Shown one piece after another: positions 22,137-31,242 of a stretch of 64,000 nucleotides of DNA (its first letter is position 1; the number at the start of each line of letters is the position of its first letter). The notes beneath the pieces are model-generated. The model was given only the letters and a program-made list of their open reading frames with translations. It did not search any database and was not told the origin of the DNA. This stretch comes from Phymatolithon calcareum (Eukaryota; Rhodophyta; Florideophyceae; Hapalidiales), in assembly GCA_977006965.1 (NCBI GenBank), contig OZ345375.1, forward strand, positions 124,001 to 188,000. The letters are read 5' to 3'. A program made the translations under genes and the position numbers.

Positions 22137-22769
22137 AAAGTTCGATTGTCATACTCTTTGCTTTCCTCCCCCTTTACTTTCCCCTGTTGATAGTATCAAT
22201 GGAAAATCGATCGAGTATCAGTCCTTGAGCAAGTGTCCTTAATGACATTGATCATCAGGTCCGGTTTATACTGTACCAACGTTTTCATTTTCCTGTCGAG
22301 CACGCTGAGCTTCAAAAAGACACCTGGCGGTTTTCTTGCGGATGGACACCCGCGTCGTGTCTTGTCACACGACCACGACCACAGGAACCTCTTCGCCATC
22401 GCGAAACAGGTTAACTCGGTTTGTTCTTCTTTTTTCGGGAGTAGGAAGATGTGCTCTGCAAGCCGGGCGTGAATATCATATGCCATCCGATGCTCTGTAA
22501 CTGGTATGGACAGAAGTGGACATATGGTCATATGATAAAAAATGGAAGCAGTAGTGGTCGAACATGAACAAGAAAACGTTGGTAAGAGCACGACCAACGC
22601 GAGAAGCAAATTGCCAAATTCTCTGGAAGCAGTTGATGTGACAACTCCAACGCAGAGCAAATTGCGAAGCAAATGGCCATATTGCAAAACAAATTGCCAA
22701 ACAGAAATTTATGGCAATTTGTTTAGAAATTTGCCAATGCGCTACGTATTTGTCAAAGCCACAGCATTG
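22137..22769. other. No recognised gene
   Basis: The flank of the hAT is followed by sequence with many GCAAATTGCCAAA-like words (22610-22740). No coding frame is convincing. Confidence 0.35.
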
Positions 22770-23180
22770 AGATACGTAGCCAATCTCTGTCACATGTCTG
22801 TGGATGTCTTTGCATGCTGCCAGGGGCACTGCACGCAACGCTGGAAACTTTCGCGGGAGCGCATGAACCGCAAAGCGATTGTGTTTCCTTTTCGCGCGGG
22901 CAAGCACCACTTGGTGCCTACTTCACATTCGTTTAATGTTTCCGCTGACCAGTGGCCAAAGGCCAAGCCACAATAATGCGCAGAGCATCTTCGACAAAAT
23001 TCCAACAGTGAGATACGTAGCCAAACTCTGCCGCAGGTATCTGGATGTCGTCACACACTGCCAGCGTCACTGCACGCAACGCTGCAAATTTTGCGCGAGC
23101 ACCTGAACTGCAAAGCGGCTGTGTTCGCTTTTCGCGCGAACAAGCAACACTTTGTGGCTTCTTAACATTCGGCCATTGTT
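22770..23180 (+). repeat. Direct repeat, period 241 bp
   Basis: GAGATACGTAGCCAA begins both units, at 22770 and 23011. The units share GGATGTC, CACTGCACGCAACGCTG, GAACYGCAAAGCG and CTTTTCGCGCG. A third, shorter similarity (CCAAAGGCC, AGCCACAA, AATGCG, GAGCATCTT) links 22955-22995 with 23590-23625, the start of the Harbinger partner gene. The repeat is probably derived from the 5' region of that transposon. Confidence 0.65.
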
Positions 23181-23610
23181 TTCACCGTGTGGCGTCCAAC
23201 GCCACTATCATACTCCTATACAAATAACTCCCTTCAAATTGTCATTACAGCTTGCATTTACAGCAAGCCATTACAGATAGCATTACAGTCATTACAGTAC
23301 CATAGGTTTCGATGCGTACTTACACCATGAAGGATCACCAAGGGCAAACCCTAGATCCGCTGCTTACAGCTTACAGGTGCTTATAGGTGCCTACACTGTA
23401 AGCACCTCGGCGGCGCCTGCGGCGGGCTTCTATTGATCCTATTCTCATATTGCCAAGTCATCTTTTCATCCATTGTTTTTTCTATAAAGGTCGGCGCTTC
23501 GCGCCGCCCTTGGCTTTCCGCCAGGGAACAACCCGACCAAACCCAGTGTGCCAACTTCTGCGTTTCAAACCCCACACACCGACCGAAGGCCAAAGGCCCA
23601 GCCACAAAAA
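23181..23610. other. Region upstream of the Harbinger partner gene
   Basis: It contains short TTACAG-rich repeats (23240-23400, CATTACAG, GCTTACAG, CTTACAGG). A (-) frame overlaps the start of the gene. Nothing coding was recognised, and the terminal repeat of the transposon could not be fixed. Confidence 0.35.
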
Positions 23611-24470
23611 TGCGAGGAGCATCTTTTGCTCCCGACGAGGACACCGCCCAGGCTCGATGCTGGGTCGGCGTCTCTGGTCAGCACAACGAACAAGATGCTC
23701 AAGAATTTTGGGGAAATGTTGCTTCTGCATTCCGTGAGCAGCCTGAGACCAGCGAGCGAGAGCGTGTCGCTAGCAGTTTGCACGGTCGTTGGCAATCTCT
23801 TCAATAATCCGTGCAGAAATATTTCGCGGCGGAAAGGCTGTACCGAGCAAACCCTGTGTCTGGAGAAACCGAAGAAGATGCACTGCGCAACATTATGTTG
23901 CTCTACCGCAAACGCACTAGGACAAAGGACAGGCACGGAGTCGAGCGAGATGGCCTCGCCCTTAAATCAATAGGTGCCGTTGCTATCTTGCGTCAATCTC
24001 TTACGTTCAACTCTATAGGGGGCCCCTCGCAGTCTTGCCCCTTGTACAGGCCTGGGTTCAATTTTCAATCACTGTCATCATCTTCAGGTGATGATGTGTC
24101 TCTGTCTTCTTCTCCACTTAAGACCCGAGGGGCCGCAGCTATTCCATCATTAAACCCGTCAAAATGTCGCCCGATTGGCATTAAAAAAGCCAAACAAACA
24201 GAGAGGGCAACGCGCAGCGGTAGTGCGCTTTCAGAAATTGCCACCGCCATGCAGGAGGAGGGCTCCAAGAGAAAAACGGCCATCAAGAAAGCACAACTGC
24301 GATTCAACTGTGTGAATACCCTTCCGGATGGGGAGCTCAAGACGAAGATGTTGATGGAACTACTTCACTCTCCAGAACTGGAAATGGGCAGTGAATTGGC
24401 CGGCCGGAAAGATAGTTTTGGTAGCGAAAACCGTGTTTCTATAGGTAGTCTGGTTTGTGATGAGGAGTAA
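23611..24470 (+). pseudogene. Harbinger-type Myb/SANT-like partner protein, one in-frame stop
   Basis: From ATG 23611 the frame gives SFAPDEDTAQARCWVGVS, then EFWGNVASAFREQ and SLHGRWQSLQ, then an in-frame TAA at 23805-23807. It continues as SVQKYFAAERLYRANPVSGETEEDA. This is the Trp-anchored SANT-like domain of the accessory proteins encoded beside the transposase in plant-type PIF/Harbinger elements. It is followed by a low-complexity Ser-rich middle and a basic helix (IKKAKQTERATRSG) to 24470. In such elements the partner binds the terminal repeats and brings in the transposase. It faces the transposase gene at 24518-25767. The stop makes it a probable pseudogene. Confidence 0.8.
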
Positions 24471-24517
24471 ATTTGACTGCAACTCGAAGAATTCCTTTAT
24501 TTCCAGGTAGCCTAGAA

Positions 24518-25767
24518 TCAATCTAACAAACGTTCACCGCCTCTCTCCCAAATGTGCGACGCCAATGTCTCCTTGAGCTGGACATGTGCGTATCTATTTC
24601 GAATTGATTCGTCCACTCCAATCAAGTGCTGCAGCCATGACAGATGGTTGTTCCCGTGCTCACCATTGCTTTCTTCCGGCTCATACGCTGCACTTTCCTC
24701 GTTGTCGTTGTAGTAGAACTCTTCGACAACTTCGTTTGGATACAGCAGGTTACCATTTTCGTCCAGCTCATCATCCAGCTCCCCTCTCACTCGCAATCGG
24801 ACTAGCATATTATGCAGTATTACGCACGTCTGCACAATTTCCACGATCTCAGTGTCACTCCAGTGATGAAATTCGTGCCGTAATATACGAAAGCGCCCCT
24901 GCAGAGCGCCGAACAAACGTTCAACGTCCTTTCTTCTGCCTTCTTGCATTTTCGTGAAAACTTTTTCCTTCAGTTTCAAAGGCGCGTGGTTCGGTCTCAC
25001 AAAAATCGCCCACTCCGGGTATATTCCATCGGTAAGATAGTATAGAACCAGTCACGCTGCACGCTATCGACGGCGTACCCCTCCGGTAGCTTCATACGGC
25101 GCTTTCCGCTTAGTATGTCTAGAAAAAGGGGGCTGCACTCGGCGACGGTGATGTCGTTGTTCGTTCCCGGTCTTCCACAAAAAACATGCCAAGTCGCTGT
25201 CGCACATGGCTTCGACGACAATCGTTGCCAGTTTTCCGTTCTTAGGGTTGTGGTACTGTCCTTTCCACGACTTGGGACAGTTTTTCCACTTAATATTCAT
25301 GCAATCCACCGACCCAATACAGCCCGGGAATAGCTTGGAAGAGAAACTGTCCTGGAGGGCGCGGAGCTCGTCGAGAGTGGGTGCACGATTCAAAAACTCA
25401 TCTCCATAGCAAAGTCGAACGGCTCGAGTGAATAATCTGAATGCCTGACGCATGCTCTCAGGACTCATTCGAGACTGGCCGTCCAGAGACTGAAACGAGG
25501 TAGGTCATGGAGAAGACGGCGGAAAAGCTTCAGCGGTACGCGAAAGCGGCGGCGAAACTGCCACGGACGATAGACGGGGTCGTCGGAGAGATAATCATTC
25601 CACCATGAACATTTGCCCCTTCGAAAATTGGCTCGCCTTCCATTCAAACTCCCGCCCCAGACACTTGGAGTGGCACTGTCCTGTCCCTCGTGTGCAACAG
25701 CAACGATCACAGCCTGCAAAACTGCGTCTTCTTCCGACGAGGAAGAGGAAAGAGAGCAAACGTCCAT
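24518..25767 (-). pseudogene. Harbinger-type DDE transposase (plant ALP1-like), frameshifted
   Basis: Minus strand. An N-terminal acidic/Ser-rich stretch (MDVCSLSSSSSEEDAV) leads to SWWNDYLSDDPVYRPWQFRRRFRVPLKLF. The nuclease core follows: LFPGCIGSVDCMNIKWKNCP (first Asp), GTNNDITVAECSPLF (second Asp), and EGRRKDVERLFGALQGRF with TCVILHNM (third acidic residue in the last block). This is the layout of Pfam Plant_tran (PF04827). Frame changes occur near 25465, 25190 and 25035. The C-terminal domain ends ERGGERLLD. It converges on the partner gene with 47 bp between them. Confidence 0.88.
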
Positions 25768-26107
25768 GTTTGGCCCTCCGACTGCAAAGACGAACGAGTT
25801 CGACGATGCAAATACTGTACACCGAAAGGTTGGCGAAAATTTATGGTGCATTTCAGAAATTACGGAAGTCAAATATGGTAGAAAAATGGTGAGAGTCCGG
25901 GATGTCGGGGACATCTGTCCTTATCTCACTACATTTGTCTCACATTTGCTACGAAAAATGGTGAGATCGGCAAATCTCACGAGAATTGAAAAAGCAAAAA
26001 TTTTAGGCGCAGAGAGGGTTTGCAATAAAGGCTAATTTCACAACATCAGATTCGCGGGAATATCATGCACAAGTGGCCCACGTGTACAGTACACCGATGT
26101 TAGACCG

Positions 26108-26911
26108 TTGGGAAGGAGACGTAAAGGGAATGGGACAAACATGGAAGTGCTCATGGATGCTGTTGAAAGCATGGATGGGGAAGCTGTTTCGGTCCTGAGG
26201 GATGGCGGGGCGGATGCCGTGGAGGTGGGCGCTGCTGTGCGCAAGATGCGGTTCAAGTTCACACCGGACACAGACCTTGTGCTCATGTCGGAGGTGCAGC
26301 TCAGCGGAGCGCACATCGCCGACTGGGGAAAGAAGGAGAAGATGTACGGCAAGGTCCTAGAGCGGTTTGTGCGTTCGCGCCAAGTCGAGGCTATGGACAT
26401 GACGCGAACGGCTTTGCTCACGGCAAAGACGCTCATGGACCGCATGAGCTACCTACTTTCAGCGCGCAAGTCGTTCGTTGCGAAGATGGAGAAGGCGTCC
26501 GGCCTCGAGGAGGAGTATGACGAGCGTGCGCAGACGCTGGATGCCATTCTGAACGGAGTCAAGCAGAAGAAGGAGAAGGCGAAGCAGGAGAAGGAGGAGA
26601 AGTCGGAGCTGGCGCAGAAGCTGACGAAGGCCGGGGAAGATATTTGCAACAGGGCAGTTCGGCGCGGTGGTGGCGACGGCAGTTGCGACACTACTCCGCG
26701 GAAGAGAGCGAAGCTCGATTTCTCCCTCGACACCGGCGCGGCGAAGCTCGAGGCAGCGGTGGAGAAGCAGCTCGAGTTGGACGAGAAGCGACTGCAACTC
26801 GACCGTGAGCGGCTCGAGCTGGCGCAAAAGCAGGCAGAGGACGCTCGCGAGCAGAACACAAAACTAATGGAGTTGCTAAGTACGCTTGTAGCGAAAAGTA
26901 GCGATAAGTAG
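26108..26911 (+). CDS. Harbinger-type SANT-like partner protein, intact
   Basis: 267 codons without a break; an alternative start is 26141. Residues ~45-95 form a SANT-like fold candidate (MRFKFTPDTDLVLMSEVQL, IADWGKKEKMYGKVLERFV), with Trp/aromatic anchors. Residues ~110-175 are a Lys/Glu-rich coiled coil. Then come a basic patch (TPRKRAKLDF, possible nuclear signal) and a second long coiled coil (LELDEKRLQLDRERLELAQKQAEDA). This arrangement (SANT-like head, coiled-coil tail) is common among partner proteins of PIF/Harbinger-like elements. It is encoded opposite and convergent to the intact transposase at 27021-28166, 109 bp away. The role assignment rests mainly on that context. Confidence 0.75.
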   Translation: MGRRRKGNGTNMEVLMDAVESMDGEAVSVLRDGGADAVEVGAAVRKMRFKFTPDTDLVLMSEVQLSGAHIADWGKKEKMYGKVLERFVRSRQVEAMDMTRTALLTAKTLMDRMSYLLSARKSFVAKMEKASGLEEEYDERAQTLDAILNGVKQKKEKAKQEKEEKSELAQKLTKAGEDICNRAVRRGGGDGSCDTTPRKRAKLDFSLDTGAAKLEAAVEKQLELDEKRLQLDRERLELAQKQAEDAREQNTKLMELLSTLVAKSSDK

Positions 26912-27020
26912 AGTTGAGAAAAACCAGTAAAATGGTTGTCTTTTATTGTCACAAGTGACTTCACTGACTAGAACAGAAACTAACATTCCTCACTCAGCTG
27001 AGTGAGGCGCCGCAGGCGCC

Positions 27021-28166
27021 TCACTGAGCGACAGAGACGTAGCGGGCAAGGGAGGGCGGCGCGCATTCGAAGTAGTGCACCGTCTGCCCGCCATGGCCGA
27101 GACAGGTCCGGAAATTGCGCAACAGTACTGCGCAAACGTAGAGGAGGGAGATTGGCGCTTGGCGTACCTTCAAGTTACGAGCGAAGTCCTGCGATGCAAA
27201 TGACTGCTTGACTTCCCCGTAGCTCCACTCGACAGCGGTGCGCACGGAGTTCATGGACTCATTAAAGGAGGCCTGCGCCGCGGTAGCTGTGTGACGCGGA
27301 TACGCCGTAACTAGCCATGCTCGCAGCATATAGGCTGCGTCACCGTAGATGCAGTACTGCACACCGTCGATGGTGAAGTTCTCCTCCAGGAACTGTTCCA
27401 TCCCGGAACGGCCGTACATCACGGAATCCGGCTGTCGCCCCTCTACAGGTCCATACAGATGGATGATGAGGCCGTCCGGGACAGTAACGGTCTGGTACGT
27501 TAGCCCATGGAAGCGCTTGTGACCCGAGTAGTTTGCACGTTGGTTAGCATCATCGCCTCCGGGACGGCACATTTTGATTTTTGTGCCGTCTATGAAGCCA
27601 ACACAATTGTCCAAAGCGCCGCCCTTGTCACGCACAGCTTCCGCATACAGATGTGCACGCTCGTCGAAGAGGTCCTTGCGAAAGGACGTGACCAGATGAC
27701 CGTTGGTGGCGTGCAGTGACTCCGTGACCTCCCAGAACACCTCACTCAATTTTGATGCACGCATACCAAATACCTTCTTCAAGTCTCTCCAGCGACAGGG
27801 ATACGCAAGTCGGCGAAGCATCACGCATGTAGCCGTGATGGGGTCACACAAATACCCATTTCGCTCCGTCCGCCCAGTCCACCCACATAATGCCGCAATC
27901 TGCGGTATCTCGTTGCGTCTGAACCGGAAATCAATGAGGCACTGCTCCTCGCTGTAGAGGTTCAGGTTGAACGTTGTTGCGGAGATGTGTCGCGAACGTC
28001 GCACAATCTGCACCTTGTCTTCTGAGGCGTCCTTGGCAGCTTCCATGGCGCGTATTTTCAGAGCAGAATTTGATTTGCGCAATGCCCTTTGAAAGCAATG
28101 CCAAGCTCTTCGCTGGCGCTCTCGAGCTTTTGCAATGCAGAAATCAGACACTCGCATCTTGTTCAC
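27021..28166 (-). CDS. PIF/Harbinger-type transposase, intact (HARBI1-like nuclease)
   Basis: 381 codons with no stop or frameshift. The DDE nuclease core is clear: NCVGFIDGTKIKMCRPGG (first Asp), the Harbinger signature YSGHKRFHGLTYQTV, IYGDAAYM (second Asp), and MNSVRTAVEWSYGEVKQSF (Glu). The length fits HARBI1-type proteins, which are usually ~350 residues. The region before the core (RWRDLKKVFGMRASKLSEVF) is a helix-turn-helix-like segment. In the family, the enzyme and its SANT partner together excise the element and insert at a 3-bp TWA site. The first ATG is used; it lies in a basic N-terminus. An unbroken pair implies either a recently active element or a domesticated locus. Confidence 0.9.
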   Translation of the reverse strand: MNKMRVSDFCIAKARERQRRAWHCFQRALRKSNSALKIRAMEAAKDASEDKVQIVRRSRHISATTFNLNLYSEEQCLIDFRFRRNEIPQIAALCGWTGRTERNGYLCDPITATCVMLRRLAYPCRWRDLKKVFGMRASKLSEVFWEVTESLHATNGHLVTSFRKDLFDERAHLYAEAVRDKGGALDNCVGFIDGTKIKMCRPGGDDANQRANYSGHKRFHGLTYQTVTVPDGLIIHLYGPVEGRQPDSVMYGRSGMEQFLEENFTIDGVQYCIYGDAAYMLRAWLVTAYPRHTATAAQASFNESMNSVRTAVEWSYGEVKQSFASQDFARNLKVRQAPISLLYVCAVLLRNFRTCLGHGGQTVHYFECAPPSLARYVSVAQ

Positions 28167-28302
28167 CGGTATTACCTAGCTTCTCCAATACGCTCGTACT
28201 GGTACAATCTGAGTCGTGCTTATTTAGTTTCATGACACTGTCAGAGATCAATATTTCTCACGAAATTTGCAACTCCGTAAACTCAATTTTCAATTTCCTT
28301 CA
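28167..28302. other. Upstream flank of the Harbinger transposase
   Basis: AT-rich. CTCACGAAATTTG-type words here recur inverted at 28390-28440 and, more loosely, at 25920-25985. They may be subterminal motifs of the element, but I could not define terminal repeats or a 3-bp duplication. Confidence 0.35.
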
Positions 28303-28381
28303 CTAGGGGAGAACGGCAGCATTTTGGCCCGATAGTTATTTAGTTTATTTGGGCCAAAATGGTGCCGTGCTCCCCTAGTGT
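28303..28381. repeat. Near-perfect hairpin, 30-bp stem
   Basis: CACTAGGGGAG...CATTTTGGCCC is followed after a 20-base spacer by its inverse, GGGCCAAAATG...CTCCCCTAGTG. Only two or three positions in the stem mismatch. It lies beside the intact Harbinger transposase, and could be a tiny palindromic MITE or a structured RNA. Confidence 0.85.
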
Positions 28382-28658
28382 TATCAAATTTCGTGAGATG
28401 AAATGTGAAAGCACTTCTGACGAAATTTGTCTCACAATTGCATTTCCGTAATTCCTCTAGTGCGCAAGAATTGTTATTAAAATTTTAAATGCATGCATTT
28501 CAAAAATTTAATTACAATAGCATCTGTGCCATGCATGGCATTTGATGCTTTTCATGCGGTAGAGATGCGCACTTGCTGATCTATTAATAGGAGTAATATT
28601 TTGCCAATTTTCTTCATTGCATAGCTTTTGCGTTGGTCGTGCTCTAAGGCTGTAAGTG

Positions 28659-28969
28659 TCGGTCAAAAACCGTGAAAAATGGTCGGGATGAAAAACAAGG
28701 TCTTTTGTGACCCTGTCCTTTACTTCTTCCCTTCTGCCGAGTCTGCTAGTCAGAACTTCGGCAGGGGCTTATGTAGAGCAAAGGAGTGCTGCCTAATTGC
28801 AGCACTCGGTAGTCACAAGTCATGTGCTACCCACGATGTTAAATGGCAAGACTAGTAAAGGTTGAATTGTGCTTAGGAGTGTGTCCGTAAGTTGTCACCT
28901 TGGGAAAACCATCATACATCGGAACAATCATGTACCGTGTTGATGTAGTATTGACAGTGACCCAAGACA
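28659..28969 (+). repeat. 311-bp direct repeat, left copy
   Basis: Base-for-base identical by eye to 30273-30583 apart from the last two bases, which recur after a 44-bp duplication in the right copy. It contains two GC stem-loops: CTGCCGA...TCGGCAG and GAGTGCTGC-CTAATT-GCAGCACTC. It starts TCGGTC and ends AAGACA, so it lacks the TG...CA ends of an LTR. No ORF. Confidence 0.9.
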
Positions 28970-29039
28970 TTCAACCCTTTCTCTAATCGCAGACAACTCT
29001 ATCTTCTAAAGTCAATACAAACAATCAACGGGCGCAAAA

Positions 29040-30155
29040 TTAACACCTGTGTGTGCACAGTATGCACACAAACACTGCATCAGATAGTAACAGAACGAAA
29101 CCAACGAGCAATAGTGTGGGGGCGGTTTCTTGCTCCGTCCAAAAAACGACACAATGGCCGGTCGCCCTCAGACGGCCCAGTTCCAGCATCATGACAACCC
29201 TGCGCCTAAGAGCAATGCTCACTCCCGGAGATTCGGGCGGTCGTCCACGGCGACGACGTCGAGAGCGACGCAATGTCAATATAGGCGCTGCGCGCCTCCG
29301 AGCAATGAAAAGTCCCGAATTTTCGGGGGGTCTTCCTCGGCGACGTCGGCTAGAATGATCACTGGTGCATATGCCTTTGCAGGCACTGTCAGGAAACAGT
29401 ACATGAGTAAAAGGAAACAAGTTGAATGGCACAATATCGGGCGGTTTTCGCGGCGTCGGCAAAAACGTCTGAGTCACTGGGGCAGAATTACAGCCAGAAA
29501 ATTGCAGAGTTTTTTCCGTGATACATTCGCCGTCGAGACTGGGCACTTTCCCTCCGATCGTCATGCGTTGCGAATTCAAGTGCACGACCGAACGGAACGG
29601 CGGAGACACTGCCGGTGCGGCTGCGGTGAATGACTTTGGCGGTTTCCGAAAAGGCGTTTGCGAAGAGACGTACCTCGCGACACGAGATGTCAATTCCATA
29701 CGTGAACGGGCGATGACAGCTCTAATCACGGCATCGCGGGCAGCGCGGCGCTTCTCTTGTTCAGCGCGTTGCTGTTCGGCGAACGCCTCCAACTCGCACT
29801 CTTTCTGCTTTTCGGTAAGAAGAAACACCAAAACGGTGCGCTCGAGCGCAAAACCATCCGCGCAAGTCGTCCCTGGTAGAATGAAGCTAATGAGTTCAGC
29901 GAACATTTTTGAGCGAGCACCAGGACTCTTCTCCTCTTCTTCAAACCTTTGCGAGAACGAAGCGCAACCTTTTTCGACATTTGTCACGAGCTCGGGGTTG
30001 ATCTCCCGCAAACGTTCAAGACGTTCAAGTGTCAGCGTTATGGCGAGCATCCGTCCGGGTGCGACAGGACTGAGACGGTGGAAAGGACTGCCGATGGGCC
30101 TCTGACGATGGACACGACGGTCGATCGGCCTCAGGCGGTAGTGGTCGAACGTCAT
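29040..30155 (-). CDS. Hypothetical protein with two AT-hook-like motifs
   Basis: 371 codons, open on the minus strand; a second start candidate is 30050. The N-terminal third has helical segments (LERLERLREINPELVTNVEKG, FAEQQRAEQEKRRAARDAV, a short coiled coil). The C-terminal part has two copies of a ~30-residue repeat, each with RRRRGRPPE followed by an IARRRAAP/IALRRRVV block. RGRP is the core of the AT-hook, a minor-groove DNA-binding motif. The end is hydrophobic (LLLVGFVLLLSDAVFVCILC). It sits exactly between two identical 311-bp direct repeats, so it may be cargo of a mobile unit. Overlapping long frames on the plus strand make the coding call uncertain. Confidence 0.4.
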   Translation of the reverse strand: MTFDHYRLRPIDRRVHRQRPIGSPFHRLSPVAPGRMLAITLTLERLERLREINPELVTNVEKGCASFSQRFEEEEKSPGARSKMFAELISFILPGTTCADGFALERTVLVFLLTEKQKECELEAFAEQQRAEQEKRRAARDAVIRAVIARSRMELTSRVARYVSSQTPFRKPPKSFTAAAPAVSPPFRSVVHLNSQRMTIGGKVPSLDGECITEKTLQFSGCNSAPVTQTFLPTPRKPPDIVPFNLFPFTHVLFPDSACKGICTSDHSSRRRRGRPPENSGLFIARRRAAPILTLRRSRRRRRGRPPESPGVSIALRRRVVMMLELGRLRATGHCVVFWTEQETAPTLLLVGFVLLLSDAVFVCILCTHRC

Positions 30156-30272
30156 GATGACCCTTATGCGAAAATCATCTTCAACGAATACATGGAAAAA
30201 AAATTATCGTGCGGGGATAGTAACGGCGTTCAACGTTAATTTGTTACGGCGTTCGACTTTGATTTGCAAATT

Positions 30273-30627
30273 TCGGTCAAAAACCGTGAAAAATGGTCGG
30301 GATGAAAAACAAGGTCTTTTGTGACCCTGTCCTTTACTTCTTCCCTTCTGCCGAGTCTGCTAGTCAGAACTTCGGCAGGGGCTTATGTAGAGCAAAGGAG
30401 TGCTGCCTAATTGCAGCACTCGGTAGTCACAAGTCATGTGCTACCCACGATGTTAAATGGCAAGACTAGTAAAGGTTGAATTGTGCTTAGGAGTGTGTCC
30501 GTAAGTTGTCACCTTGGGAAAACCATCATACATCGGAACAATCATGTACCGTGTTGATGTAGTATTGACAGTGACCCAAGAACAATCATGTACCGTGTTG
30601 ATGTAGTATTGACAGTGACCCAAGACA
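30273..30627 (+). repeat. 311-bp direct repeat, right copy, with internal 44-bp duplication
   Basis: Same sequence as 28659-28969 plus one extra tandem copy of a 44-bp stretch (AACAATCATGTACCGTGTTG...GTGACCCAAG). Near identity of the two copies means a recent duplication or gene conversion. The extra copy shows that the right unit changed after the duplication, or that the left lost it. Confidence 0.9.
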
Positions 30628-31242
30628 GTAAGGTTAGGGTCATGTAAATTAGTCGATATTTCAAATCAAACTTCCAAATTTGATTGATGCTCATTCCTAG
30701 ACCACGCCTATGGCACGTTAGAAATGTTTATCAAATTTAAAGATTTACACAATCGAGGACAACAGGTATGACATGATACTGCGCGATCACTCGATCGAGT
30801 GATCTGTGATGGGATATTCTGTATTTGTCCCTTTAGAACCGTTATATGATAAGTCTATGGCTCGTGGAGGAAGTATCATAGTTGGACTATTATAGACGGA
30901 TCGCTTCAACAAATTGCACAGAAGAAAAACAAATCAAAAAGCATTGGGTCCAAGTACCGTCGCGTCTGCTTCCTCAGGTTCCGCGCTCCACGCCCACCAC
31001 GTATACAGTAGTCCGCACGCTCACTTCACTGCAATTATACCTTTCGGCCACTACTCCCGACCAATGAGGGCAAAGTATCGTAGAACTGCAAGCACTCTGT
31101 CATCAACAAGATCCCTCCTCCGGTGTCCCGATCCTACTGTAAGCACCTCGGACGTTGCGCGTCCAGCCACCTTACCGTCTCGAGCCAGGGAGGATCATTC
31201 TCCCTGGTCGCACCTTGGGCATCGTCGTTGAGCTCTCACAGC
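30628..31242. other. Intergenic, promoter side of the membrane-protein gene
   Basis: Holds an AT-rich half (30640-30900) and a GC-richer half with open frames running into the gene. A perfect short dyad CACTCGATCGAGTG lies at 30787-30800. No clear TATA box. Confidence 0.4.

Noticed and set aside
29518-30105. 195-codon plus-strand frame over the AT-hook ORF
   Set aside because: It is shorter than the opposite frame, which shows an internal repeat with a recognisable motif; the plus frame has none.
28659-30627. LTR retrotransposon with 311-bp LTRs
   Set aside because: The repeats lack TG...CA ends, no primer-binding site or polypurine tract is visible, and the interior has no gag/pol motif.
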